DNA of 64,000 bases from Bacteroides intestinalis DSM 17393 (GCF_000172175.1 NZ_ABJL02000006.1:124001-188000); one strand, 5' to 3'. Positions 17,336-25,747 are shown, counted from the first letter of the stretch. Program-made: numbers and translations. The notes: generated by a model not told the origin, from the sequence alone.

Positions 17336-18580
17336 TTATTCATCCCTGATAGCCTCGATAGGCTTGATCGCCATGGCACGATAAGCGGGAGCCAGCCCTG
17401 CTAGTACCCCCAAACCTATCAGCAACGCACATGTACCGATAGCCAGCCCGAATGAAACCTGGTAATGCGTAGTTATATGCCCCGGATCATTGGCAGCAAC
17501 CTCCAATACCTGCAACACCAATACGGCAAAAGAAATACCTGCCATACCCGCAATCGTGGTCAGCACCATACTTTCCGAAAGAATCTGTTGCAGAATATCC
17601 CGTGGACGTGCTCCAATAGCGCGTCGAATACCGATTTCCGTAGTACGTTCGCGCACCGTTACCATCATAATGTTCGATACACCAATTGCTCCGGCAAATA
17701 AAGTACCCAAACCTACCATCCAGATCAAAATCCGGACACCAGTCATCAGATTATCCACCATAGAGAACATAGCCTCTGCATTCAGCATCATCACTGCCTG
17801 CTTATCATCCGGAGATATGTAATGAGCCGCCTTTACAATGCGCTCTACCTTATCCTGAATATCCGTTACCTTAATATTCGGTTTCACTGTAAAACATATC
17901 ACATGTATCCGGTTACCCAGATTATATGCCTGTTTCATGGTAGTATAAGGCAAAGTCACAGCCTCCGATGCTTGTCCCTGGATATTCATATTCCCCTCGG
18001 ACGAGCACATACCGATAACCTGGTAATAAATACCGTCTACCCGAATATACTTTCCACATGGATCTTCTCCCGGGCGGAATAAGCTTTCATACACACGTTT
18101 ACCAATCACACACACTTTACGCGCCTCCTTAATATCCACATCATTAATAAAGCGTCCGTATGCCATCTCTTGATGCTCTATATGTTCATACTCGGGATAC
18201 AGTCCCTTTACACTACAATCATATTTTTTATCTCCGTGTATGGCTGTTCTTCCCCAATAAGCGATGGACGGTGTAATGACATCTATTTCATTCACCCCAT
18301 GACGCAGACGCTCAATGTCCGATAGTTCCAAATCCCACCAGCGTCCTTTGCGGAAACCTTTATACGCTTCCCCCGTCTTCTGCGAAACCAGAAAAGCAGA
18401 ATTCGTGGCAAAGCCCTCGAACTGGGAACTCATAGCCTGCTGCATCCCCTGGCCACCACCAATGAGTGCCACCAGCATAAAAATGCCCCAGAATACACCA
18501 AAAGCCGTCAGTAAGCTCCGCGTTTTGTTTCTTGTAATCGTGATGAGGATTTCCTCACAAGAGTCTATATCTATTCTCAT
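17336..18580 (-). CDS. MacB-like ABC transporter permease 2
   Basis: 414 residues: an N-terminal membrane helix (TRSLLTAFGVFWGIFMLVALIGGG), a ~200-residue periplasmic MacB core domain, then three C-terminal FtsX helices with ERTTEIGIRRAIGARPRDIL, the coupling-helix signature. It lacks an ATPase domain, unlike E. coli MacB. Related to, but clearly diverged from, the neighbouring permease, so a heterodimer is likely. Starts 27 bases after the preceding permease gene. Confidence 0.92.
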   Translation of the reverse strand: MRIDIDSCEEILITITRNKTRSLLTAFGVFWGIFMLVALIGGGQGMQQAMSSQFEGFATNSAFLVSQKTGEAYKGFRKGRWWDLELSDIERLRHGVNEIDVITPSIAYWGRTAIHGDKKYDCSVKGLYPEYEHIEHQEMAYGRFINDVDIKEARKVCVIGKRVYESLFRPGEDPCGKYIRVDGIYYQVIGMCSSEGNMNIQGQASEAVTLPYTTMKQAYNLGNRIHVICFTVKPNIKVTDIQDKVERIVKAAHYISPDDKQAVMMLNAEAMFSMVDNLMTGVRILIWMVGLGTLFAGAIGVSNIMMVTVRERTTEIGIRRAIGARPRDILQQILSESMVLTTIAGMAGISFAVLVLQVLEVAANDPGHITTHYQVSFGLAIGTCALLIGLGVLAGLAPAYRAMAIKPIEAIRDE

Positions 18581-18607
18581 AATTTCTATTTACGATTTAC
18601 GTTCGAC

Positions 18608-19867
18608 TTAATCCGCTCTCAATGCTTCTATCGGACTGATACTCACAGCCTTCTTCGCAGGGAAGAATCCTGCCAGTGTGCCTGCGATAATCAAAGTGAG
18701 CGTAGCCTGAATGGCAATCCCCAAATCTACTGTCGGGTTCGAGAACATGGTTTGCTGGAACATTCCCGCATCCATAGTCTGATTACCAAAGGCTGAGTTC
18801 ATCCATTCCGTGACGGCAATGCCGGCCACCATACCTATATATCCGAACAGAGTAGTGATAGTGACACTCTCCACAATTATCAACCAAAGGATGGATAACG
18901 GCTTCGCTCCAAGTGCCTTACGGATACCGAATTCACGAGTACGCTCCTTCACTGTAATCAACATGATGTTCGAAACTCCTACAATACCGCTCAGTAAAGT
19001 AAAGATACCAATTACCCAGATAGCTGTACGCAGCATTCCCATTGCATTTTGCGTCCGCATATAATCCGTGAAGCGGTTCCATATCCAGATAGCACTGTTA
19101 TCTTGAGGATCGAAACGGCGACTGGCACCAATTACCCTACGATAGTTTGCCTCAAAAATTTCATTGCTCTCTATCGTTTCCAGATTCTTAGTCGTAAAGA
19201 TGATATTGTTCAGCTGTTCACCTTTATTATAAATGATCTGCAAAGTAGAGAAAGGGATATAAGCCTCACTGGCTTCACGGTCTCCCTGGTCGTTATAGAT
19301 ACCAACGATCTGATAAGCCACTCCACTTGCATTAACAAACTGTCCGATAGGTTCAGTATGAGTCTTACCGAATAGAATTTCAGCAGTTTTCTTATGTATA
19401 ACCATCACTTTCCGGCGCTCCTTCAAGTCATTCTGGTTGATAAAACGCCCGTCTGCAGTCTTCACAGTCTCCACCTCCGTATAGTTAGGATGTACCCCCA
19501 TCAAAGAGATATTAACATACTCCTGCCCAAAACTGACGTTTACATTACTCTGCCGTACAGTAGCACCGGCACTGATGACATGATCCGGAAAAAACTTTTC
19601 GGTAGCTTCCAGATCATTATTCTCCAAACGGACACGGCGTCCCTCTTTCAATCCCGCATAAGGCTTGGAAGTCCATCCCGGAAAAATGCGGATAGAGTTC
19701 AATGCGCGTTCCGAGGAAGATTGGTCGAAAGCATGGATAATACCGTTTCCGGCACCCAGCAATACGATAAGCATAAAAATGCCCCATGCCACGGCAAACC
19801 CTGTAAGGAACGTACGCAATTTGTTCCGTTTGATGGTTCCGTATATTTCTTGCCAAATATCAAACAT
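18608..19867 (-). CDS. MacB-like ABC transporter permease 1
   Basis: 419 residues with the same layout as its partner: N-terminal helix (KLRTFLTGFAVAWGIFMLIVLLGAG), large periplasmic domain, and C-terminal FtsX helices with ERTREFGIRKALGAKPLSIL. Mechanotransmission-type exporters of this class move peptides, glycolipids, lipoproteins or antibiotics; the cargo here is unknown. Confidence 0.92.
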   Translation of the reverse strand: MFDIWQEIYGTIKRNKLRTFLTGFAVAWGIFMLIVLLGAGNGIIHAFDQSSSERALNSIRIFPGWTSKPYAGLKEGRRVRLENNDLEATEKFFPDHVISAGATVRQSNVNVSFGQEYVNISLMGVHPNYTEVETVKTADGRFINQNDLKERRKVMVIHKKTAEILFGKTHTEPIGQFVNASGVAYQIVGIYNDQGDREASEAYIPFSTLQIIYNKGEQLNNIIFTTKNLETIESNEIFEANYRRVIGASRRFDPQDNSAIWIWNRFTDYMRTQNAMGMLRTAIWVIGIFTLLSGIVGVSNIMLITVKERTREFGIRKALGAKPLSILWLIIVESVTITTLFGYIGMVAGIAVTEWMNSAFGNQTMDAGMFQQTMFSNPTVDLGIAIQATLTLIIAGTLAGFFPAKKAVSISPIEALRAD

Positions 19868-19880
19868 ATATTCATTTACT

Positions 19881-19965
19881 ATTTGACAATTTACAATTTA
19901 CAATTTGCCTTCCGGAATGTTGGCGAAGCTTCAATTGTACGTTGTAAATTGTACATTGTACATTC
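19881..19965. repeat. ACAATTT repeats in inverted orientation, operon spacer
   Basis: Overlapping copies of ACAATTTAC at 19881-19905 face copies of GTAAATTGTACATTGT at 19941-19962 in the 100-bp spacer between the ATPase and permease genes. They could fold into an AT-rich stem. Similar short-word repeats occur in other operon spacers of this window. Confidence 0.6.
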
Positions 19966-19967
19966 TT

Positions 19968-20684
19968 TTATTTCATGAATCCGTCTTTTCCGAATGGAGA
20001 AGCATCATGGTTCTGATTTTCTTCAATACTGCCGATAATACCATCCTTAATATGAATAATCTTATCCGTCTGATTGGCTACACCGCTTTCATGCGTAACC
20101 ACCACAATAGTCATACCTGTCTTGTGCAAATCTTTAAGAATCTGCATAACTTCCACGGAAGTCTTACTATCAAGGGCACCGGTAGGTTCGTCAGCCAGGA
20201 TAATCTGCGGCTGAGTGATAAGAGCACGGGCAATGGCGACACGCTGTTTCTGTCCGCCGGACATTTCGTTCGGCATGTGATGCGCCCAATCTTTCAACCC
20301 CAAGCGATCCAGATACTCCAGTGCCAGGGCATTGCGTTTGCGACGGCTCACTCCCTGATAGAAAAGGGGTAGCGCCACATTCTCCACTGCATTTTTAAAG
20401 GAAATCAAGTTAAAAGACTGGAAGATGAATCCAATCATACGATTCCGGTATTCAGCCGCCTTGGTCTCACTGAGATTTTTGATCAGCGTACCATTCAGAT
20501 AATACTCACCGGTATCATAATTATCCAGAATACCTAATATATTCAGTAGAGTGGATTTACCGGAACCCGAAGCTCCCATAATGGAAACGAACTCCCCCCG
20601 TTTAATTTCGAGGTTGATGCCTTTGAGCACATGTAGGGGTGCCCCGTTGTTGTAGGTCTTGTTAATGTCTTTCAGCTGTATCAC
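19968..20684 (-). CDS. MacB/LolD-type ABC transporter ATPase
   Basis: 238 residues with Walker A GASGSGKST, Q-loop FQSFNLI, signature MSGGQKQRVAIARAL, Walker B ILADEPTGALDS and switch His in VVVTHES. The length and the LDS after Walker B fit the MacB/LolD subfamily. First gene of the exporter operon; it energises the two permeases downstream. The tail (NQNHDASPFGKDGFMK) extends slightly past the usual end. Confidence 0.95.
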   Translation of the reverse strand: MIQLKDINKTYNNGAPLHVLKGINLEIKRGEFVSIMGASGSGKSTLLNILGILDNYDTGEYYLNGTLIKNLSETKAAEYRNRMIGFIFQSFNLISFKNAVENVALPLFYQGVSRRKRNALALEYLDRLGLKDWAHHMPNEMSGGQKQRVAIARALITQPQIILADEPTGALDSKTSVEVMQILKDLHKTGMTIVVVTHESGVANQTDKIIHIKDGIIGSIEENQNHDASPFGKDGFMK

Positions 20685-20862
20685 GAATCTCTCTGTTTTT
20701 AGTCTGTTTCTTATTAATTTTCACTATTAGACGCAGCTATGTTACGAAAAGTTGCAAATGAGGTGAAGTTTTTTTCAAAAAGATTTTGAAGTATCATTTT
20801 TCTTTGTGTAATTTGTAACCATAAAACTAATTAACTAACCCTTTAAACAAAACATTAATATC

Positions 20863-21843
20863 ATGAATTCAAGCATGGAAAAGCCCTACGTAGTAGGTAT
20901 TGACATAGGCGGAACAAACACCGTCTTTGGTATTGTAGATGCACGTGGAACTATTATTGCAAGCGGCTCTATCAAAACCGGCGCTCACGAACAAGTAGAT
21001 AATTATGTAGACGAAGTCTGCAAAAATCTGTTACCTTTGATTATCGCCAACGGTGGCGTAGACAAAATTAAAGGTATCGGTATTGGTGCTCCCAACGGTA
21101 ACTACTACAGCGGTACTATTGAATTTGCCCCTAACTTGCCCTGGAAAGGTGTAATTCCTTTGGCAGCCATGTTTGAGGAACGTCTGGGTATCCCGACTGC
21201 ATTGACGAACGACGCCAACGCCGCAGCTATCGGTGAAATGACTTATGGTGCTGCACGTGGTATGAAAGATTTCATCATGATCACTCTGGGTACAGGTGTA
21301 GGTAGCGGTATCGTTATCAACGGTCAGATGGTTTATGGTCACGATGGTTTTGCCGGAGAATTAGGTCACGTCATCATACGTCGCGAGAACGGTCGTCTCT
21401 GCGGATGCGGACGTCATGGCTGCTTGGAAACTTACTGTTCGGCTACCGGTGTAGCTCGTACAGCCCGTGAATTCCTAACTGCACGTACCGAACCAAGTTT
21501 GCTTCGTTCTATTCCTGCTGAAAACATCACGTCTAAAGATGTGTACGATGCAGCCGTTCAAGGTGACAAACTTGCACAAGATATCTTCAACTTTACAGGT
21601 ACTATTCTGGGTGAAGCTATAGCAGATGCTATCGCATTCTCCAGCCCCGAAGCTATCATCCTGTTTGGTGGATTGGCTAAATCCGGAGATTATATCTTCA
21701 AGCCTATCCAGAAAGCTATCGATGACAATGTGCTGAATATCTATAAAGGTAAAGCCAAGTTGTTGATGTCTGAATTGAAAGACTCTGATGCTGCTGTATT
21801 AGGTGCCAGTGCATTGGGCTGGGAACTAAGAGACTTGAAGTAA
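20863..21843 (+). CDS. ROK-family glucokinase-like sugar kinase
   Basis: 326 residues with an N-terminal phosphate-binding loop (VVGIDIGGTNTVFGIVD), LTNDANAAAIGE with the catalytic Asp, and the ROK zinc/signature block GELGHVIIRRENGRLCGCGRHGCLE (His plus three Cys). ROK kinases phosphorylate glucose or N-acetylated hexoses; this type is the usual Bacteroides glucokinase. A start at Met5 (20875) is also possible. Single gene followed by a clear terminator. Confidence 0.92.
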   Translation: MNSSMEKPYVVGIDIGGTNTVFGIVDARGTIIASGSIKTGAHEQVDNYVDEVCKNLLPLIIANGGVDKIKGIGIGAPNGNYYSGTIEFAPNLPWKGVIPLAAMFEERLGIPTALTNDANAAAIGEMTYGAARGMKDFIMITLGTGVGSGIVINGQMVYGHDGFAGELGHVIIRRENGRLCGCGRHGCLETYCSATGVARTAREFLTARTEPSLLRSIPAENITSKDVYDAAVQGDKLAQDIFNFTGTILGEAIADAIAFSSPEAIILFGGLAKSGDYIFKPIQKAIDDNVLNIYKGKAKLLMSELKDSDAAVLGASALGWELRDLK

Positions 21844-21869
21844 AAATAGTCCATCATAATTTTAAGTAG

Positions 21870-21912
21870 AATCCTCCTTTTGCCGGTAAAACGGGAAAGG
21901 AGGATTTTTTTA
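21870..21912 (+). terminator. Rho-independent terminator of the ROK kinase
   Basis: Eleven-base stem AATCCTCCTTT/AAAGGAGGATT followed by a T-run, 27 bases after the stop. Confidence 0.9.
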
Positions 21913-22668
21913 TCTCACAAAACTCCAAAAGTTTTCAGGCGTAATTATCTCATAAACAGAGTTTAGATAACTTTCCATAAAAACCTTAAGCTGCTTACTT
22001 TTAGCCTTAGCGTTCCATTTAAACTCCAATGCACCCGCATCCGTCCTCAGTTCTAACGGAGCAAAATTGGAAATCACTGCATTTCTGATTCCATTATCAT
22101 AAAAATAAATTTTCTTTCCTTTTTTTATTTCATTCCTCAGATTTCGACTAAAGGAATCCAGTCTGAATACAACAAAGCATTTTTCCAGAAGACATATATA
22201 GTTTTCAACGGTTTCTTTATCTATTCCCAACAGATTACTTAGTTCATTATAAGACACTTCACTTCCTAACTGTAAAGCTAAAGCTCTAACAAGTTTTTGA
22301 ATAACATCAGGCTTTTTCAAGCCCTTATAAGAAAACAAATCTTTATACAGATAATTGTTATCTTTTGGCATCCCCCGGCTCCGTTATCACTTCCGGATAT
22401 AAGCCATAAATCAATCTATTCTCTAACAATCGTTTTTCCTCCCGTTCAGAAGTATCAGCAGCCAGCTCAGCCAAAGAAAAAGGATAAAGATTATATTCTA
22501 TCAAACGCCCAGTAGCCGATTCATTGATTTCATTTGCCATATCAAACGAAGAAGAGCCAGTGACAACAAAAGGGTTGTTTTACCAGCCTGTCTTGCTCCC
22601 AATAATACAATTACTTTCTTGCGTTTGAAATCAGCAAGAATTGATTTCTGGATTTCCCGTTCAAGCAT
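21910..22668 (-). pseudogene. Decayed AAA+ ATPase with DUF4143-like C-terminus
   Basis: Pieces of one gene in different frames. The N-terminus from 22668 reads MLEREIQKSILADF and then the Walker A segment VLLGARQAGKTTL. It jumps within a few codons to the strand-4 region VTGSSSFDMANEI in another frame, so the stretch normally between these motifs is deleted. A second break near 22358-22372 ends the middle piece (EVITEPGDAKR, stop) and shifts to DNNYLYKDLFSYKGLKKPDV, which runs to the stop at 21910. Intact family members are ~380 residues; about 250 codons remain. Two independent lesions make a functional protein unlikely. The 3' end abuts the ROK kinase terminator. Confidence 0.88.
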
Positions 22669-22749
22669 AACCACTTTTTTCTACAAAGATATAATTTTTC
22701 GATTACAACCGAAAAAATAGTACTTGCAAAACTTCAGACAGTAATTATA

Positions 22750-23010
22750 TCAGTATTGCTGTACATACCGGTCCAAATTATCCTTACCCGACAAACCTAT
22801 TTTATTCTTAATACGCTGCTTCGTCTTTAATACCGACTTAGGAGTAATAACTGCAATCGCTTTATTGCACAGCCGGGCGCGAATCAGATAACATAGTTTC
22901 AAATCCTGCGCACTTAAACCAAACGAATTCAATACAAACCTTTTACTACTGCATATCACCATACCTAAACTATACCCGAGATACACTTGCTCCGTAGTAT
23001 CTCCCCTCAC
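22750..23010 (-). pseudogene. Remnant of a LuxR-type HTH regulator C-terminus
   Basis: An 86-codon frame. Residues ~30-86 (GLSAQDLKLCYLIRARL, then KTKQRIKNKIGLS and NLDRYVQQY) resemble the C-terminal helix-turn-helix of Bacteroides regulators that normally follow TPR or sensor domains. The helix region looks shortened by a few residues and no sensor domain precedes it. The first ~10 codons come from the repeat element at 22985-23072, so the start is probably accidental. Best read as a gene fragment next to that element. Confidence 0.65.
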
Positions 23011-23072
23011 AGGTACCTCTGAGTGGAGAAACTACGGCCTTGGTACGGAACAAGTGCATCCCAAGTATAGTA
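22985..23072. repeat. Dispersed 88-bp dyad element, copy 1
   Basis: Aligns without gaps to 49380-49467, 61 of 88 identical by hand count. It contains an inner palindrome centred on AGGTACCT (23011-23018) with 25-nt arms (22992 to 23037, three mismatches), and an outer pair CACTTGCTCCGTA (22984-22996) / TACGGAACAAGTG (23044-23056). The outer dyad is centred 5.5 bases to the right, so the two hairpins cannot form together in full. Confidence 0.85.
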
Positions 23073-23109
23073 CGGATAGCCATCTCACACCATTCTAATT
23101 TCAACCTCT

Positions 23110-23197
23110 CAACTCCCTGCCGACAAGGAGTTAACTCCCTGTCGGCAAGAAGTCAACTCCTTGCTGACAGGAAGTTAACTTCTTGTAAGGCACAGAA
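23110..23197. repeat. 22-bp-period palindromic tandem array B (4 units)
   Basis: Units start at 23110, 23132, 23154 and 23176, exactly 22 bases each. Each begins [CT]AACT and the first three end GGAGT or GAAGT, so each unit junction is a dyad around GTTAAC or GTCAAC. The unit interiors TGCCGACA (23118-23125) and TGTCGGCA (23140-23147) are reverse complements of each other. Lies between copy 1 of the 88-bp element and the rplS terminator. Confidence 0.9.
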
Positions 23198-23220
23198 TGT
23201 CAGCTACCATCTATTGCAAT

Positions 23221-23256
23221 AAAAAAGGGAAACCAACGAATCGGCTTCCCTTTTTT
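23221..23256 (-). terminator. Rho-independent terminator of rplS
   Basis: Perfect 11-base stem AAAAAAGGGAA/TTCCCTTTTTT, 25 bases after the rplS stop. The T-run is part of the stem arm, so it could work in both directions. Confidence 0.88.
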
Positions 23257-23280
23257 ATCTCGAAATTAGAGTATAACAGA

Positions 23281-23634
23281 TTAGCTATTAACTCTTTTTT
23301 CTTTAATTCTTGCTTTCTTACCGGTAAGAGCACGCAGATAGTACAATTTAGCGCGACGAACTTTACCCACCTTGTTCACCTCGATGCTATCGATAGCCGG
23401 TGATTCGATTGGGAAAATACGTTCTACGCCTATGGTACCGGACATCTTGCGTACAGTGAAACGCTTCTTGTCTCCGTGACCGGCAATCTTGATAACAACA
23501 CCACGGTACAACTGTACACGTTCTTTGTTACCTTCGACAATACGATATGCTACTGTAACAGTGTCACCTGCTTTGAAGCTCGGGTGTTGTTTACCGGTAG
23601 CAAATGCTTCTTCTGCAATTTTAATTAAATCCAT
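23281..23634 (-). CDS. rplS: 50S ribosomal protein L19
   Basis: 117 residues of standard L19 length, with HPSFKAGDTVTVAYRIVEGNKERVQLYRG and GVERIFPIESPAIDSIEV, then VRRAKLYYLR. It sits at the 30S/50S interface. Usually downstream of trmD in other bacteria; here it is a single gene with its own promoter and terminator, as in Bacteroides. Confidence 0.98.
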   Translation of the reverse strand: MDLIKIAEEAFATGKQHPSFKAGDTVTVAYRIVEGNKERVQLYRGVVIKIAGHGDKKRFTVRKMSGTIGVERIFPIESPAIDSIEVNKVGKVRRAKLYYLRALTGKKARIKEKRVNS

Positions 23635-23721
23635 TGTTATTGTTCTTAAATTGTTTGATCGTTACAACGCAACATACCAGGCTTCTCTCTGGGTCCTGAC
23701 AGCGATTGCGCGAAAGCGGTG

Positions 23722-23753
23722 CAAAGGAACGAATTATTCGGCAGATACACAAA
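23722..23753 (-). promoter_or_regulatory. Promoter of rplS
   Basis: TTTG (23750-23753), 20-nt gap, then TTCCTTTG (23722-23729), one mismatch from TAnnTTTG. Leaves an ~87-nt leader before the rplS ATG. Confidence 0.6.
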
Positions 23754-23772
23754 TAATTCGCTCATTTTTTAC

Positions 23773-24729
23773 TTAGCGGCGATCACCCGAAGAACGGCGG
23801 GAAGTGTTACTGGAAGAACTGTTCTCTTTACGTTCCGTACCCGGCTTGGTAGTGGTGCTACGGCGAGTAGTGTTCGTTTTGCTTTTCGTTTCACTGCTGC
23901 GATTGCTGCGGGAATTATTACTGTTACTGCGGGAACCGCTATTGTTGCGCGTGCTGTTATCTGTTCTGCGCGTAGTGCTACTATTGCTGCGTGAGCTATT
24001 ATTAGTATTGGTAGTAGCATTACTGTTCGTACTTTCACGACGGGTAGTACCGGTAGTGGCAGAGCGGTTATTATTGGAACTGCTACGACGGGTAGTGTAT
24101 ACATCGTCTCTTGCCGGTGCACGATTGGAACCCGGACGTACAGTTACAGAACCGAAATCCGAACGGCGGTGCGTAGTATAGGATTTAGTATCACGGATGC
24201 GGTACGAACCGTTATAGAACGGATGTTTGTAACGTCCACGATAATAGCTTGTATTATTATAATGTGTACGATAGTGCCCACCTGCGTAGGTACGATAATG
24301 ATATGGTCGAGGGAAATAGAAATGATTGTGATTGGTATACGTGATGTAAACACGGAAGTACCAACGGTTTCCACTGGTATAGATGGGGCGGTAGAAATAC
24401 TCTGCCTGCATAAAGCGAGCATACTGCCTGCTGCTAAGCACCCAGCGGAGATCGTCATTTCGTACATCCAGATAATCATAATAACGATTGAGCGCCCACT
24501 CATTGCCATACAATACATCATCCATCAGATAGCGTATGCCGGAAATGAAATCATAATTGATTTCATACACATCATTGTATTGCTCGGTGTTCAGATTCAA
24601 CTCATAAGCCATTTTATCGGTGAGGAAACGGGTTTCCTTACGTACTTTGCTATTACTCATAGCGTCCGTGCCTGCACTGCAAACAGCAGTACTCAAAGTG
24701 GCAAGCAGGATAAATAATATTCGTTTCAT
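23773..24729 (-). CDS. Secreted protein with R/S/N/T-rich low-complexity tail
   Basis: 318 residues with a signal peptide (residues 1-19, ending VCSA). Residues ~25-115 are a folded, Tyr- and Asp-rich region (NLNTEQYNDVYEINYDFISG and SSRQYARFMQAEYFYRP). Residues ~120-175 are rich in Tyr, His and Arg; residues ~195-318 are almost entirely Arg, Ser, Asn and Thr, strongly basic and probably disordered. Function not recognised; the basic tail could bind polyanions such as LPS, nucleic acid or the cell surface. The tail's codon makeup keeps other frames open on both strands; those are shadows. Confidence 0.85.
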   Translation of the reverse strand: MKRILFILLATLSTAVCSAGTDAMSNSKVRKETRFLTDKMAYELNLNTEQYNDVYEINYDFISGIRYLMDDVLYGNEWALNRYYDYLDVRNDDLRWVLSSRQYARFMQAEYFYRPIYTSGNRWYFRVYITYTNHNHFYFPRPYHYRTYAGGHYRTHYNNTSYYRGRYKHPFYNGSYRIRDTKSYTTHRRSDFGSVTVRPGSNRAPARDDVYTTRRSSSNNNRSATTGTTRRESTNSNATTNTNNSSRSNSSTTRRTDNSTRNNSGSRSNSNNSRSNRSSETKSKTNTTRRSTTTKPGTERKENSSSSNTSRRSSGDRR

Positions 24730-24776
24730 GGTAGCGTTTTTTACTTAGTTCATGAATATCTATTCTTTGTTGAAAA

Positions 24777-24803
24777 CAAAAATAGGGGAAGATTATCCCC
24801 TAT
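24777..24803 (-). terminator. Terminator of the CvfB-like gene
   Basis: Stem ATAGGGGA/TCCCCTAT (24782-24789, 24796-24803), then TTTTTG on the minus strand. The tail also reads TATTTTTG, a -7 box match, ahead of the downstream gene. Confidence 0.85.
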
Positions 24804-24848
24804 CCGCTTGTTTCTCTCTATTCTTATATAGGGATTTCCCTAATCAGT

Positions 24849-25697
24849 TTAGGACTTCGGGGAAGTTACCAACACAATACCATCTCCCGGCAAGAGGATG
24901 AGATGCTTTTTATAAAGATCGCCCACTCCTTTCTTAAAGGTCTTCTTACTCACCCCAAAGGTAGAGTAGATTTCATCTGCCGGACTTTTATCATTCAATG
25001 CAATCCGTCCGCCATTATCCTTGATGTATTGCAACAGGGTTTTCGAAAAATCGTCTACCTTCTCGAAACCGGGTTTCTGGAGTATCAGGTCTATCTTGCC
25101 ATCTTCGCGTATCTGCTTGATAAAAGCTTTCACCCGGTCGCCCGTGTGCAGGGACTGGAATATTTCACTATCATAGAGCAAACCGCTGTACTTATTTTCA
25201 ATGATTGCCTTGAAACCTAAATCCGTCTTTTGCCAGATCAGTATATCTACTTCATCCCCCGCCTGATAAGGGGCAGCCTCCTTGGAAAGATAGCGGTCCA
25301 CTTTGGCAGAAGCTACGATGCGGTAACTTTCATCATCCAGATGAGCATGAATGACATACTTCTTCCCAACCTGCATCTTCATCTTTTGTTCACGGAAAGG
25401 AACGAAAAGGTCTTTCATCAATCCCCAATTCAGGAATGCCCCGTACTCATTTACCCATGCCACTTCCAGACAGGCAAATTCGCCCACCTGCACCAGCGAG
25501 GTCAGCGTGGTGGCAACAAGGCGTTCCTCGTTATCCAAGTATATAAATACATTCAGTAAGTCTCCCGGCTGGCAACCTTCGGGCACATAGCGCAAGGGAA
25601 GCAGGATTTCTCCGTCTTCACCACCATCCAGATACATGCCAAACTCTACTTCTTTGACTACCTCCAAGACATTGTATTTTCCTAATTCGATGCTCAT
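24849..25697 (-). CDS. CvfB-like S1-domain RNA-binding protein
   Basis: 282 residues. The start at 25697 (MSIELGKYNVLEVVKE) is preferred over an in-frame ATG at 25730 because that codon lies within the promoter and an AAAGGAAAAGAA purine tract sits just before 25697. It has tandem S1/OB-like repeats (FGMYLDGGEDGEILLP, YGAFLNWGLMKDLFVP, LGFKAIIENKYSGLLYDSE) and a C-terminal winged helix (ALNDKSPADEIYSTFGVSKKTFKKGVGDLYK). This is the layout of the CvfB/YitL family, implicated elsewhere in virulence regulation and RNA binding. Confidence 0.92.
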   Translation of the reverse strand: MSIELGKYNVLEVVKEVEFGMYLDGGEDGEILLPLRYVPEGCQPGDLLNVFIYLDNEERLVATTLTSLVQVGEFACLEVAWVNEYGAFLNWGLMKDLFVPFREQKMKMQVGKKYVIHAHLDDESYRIVASAKVDRYLSKEAAPYQAGDEVDILIWQKTDLGFKAIIENKYSGLLYDSEIFQSLHTGDRVKAFIKQIREDGKIDLILQKPGFEKVDDFSKTLLQYIKDNGGRIALNDKSPADEIYSTFGVSKKTFKKGVGDLYKKHLILLPGDGIVLVTSPKS

Positions 25698-25716
25698 AAT
25701 TTCTTTTCCTTTGGGG

Positions 25717-25747
25717 CAAAGGTAATGCAAACCGAAAGCAGTACAAA
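25717..25747 (-). promoter_or_regulatory. Consensus promoter of the CvfB-like gene
   Basis: TTTG (25744-25747), 19-nt gap, TACCTTTG (25717-25724): an exact match to the Bacteroides -33/-7 consensus. It decides the start of the gene (25697) and gives a very short leader. Confidence 0.85.

Noticed and set aside
22985..23072. Insertion sequence
   Set aside because: No transposase frame and no evident target-site duplication; only a small structured repeat is supported.
23769..24181. Open frames on both strands across the low-complexity tail (23769-24122 minus, 23804-24181 plus)
   Set aside because: They arise from the biased codons of the R/S/N/T-rich protein and encode Val/Leu/Arg/Ala-rich repeats with no independent support.
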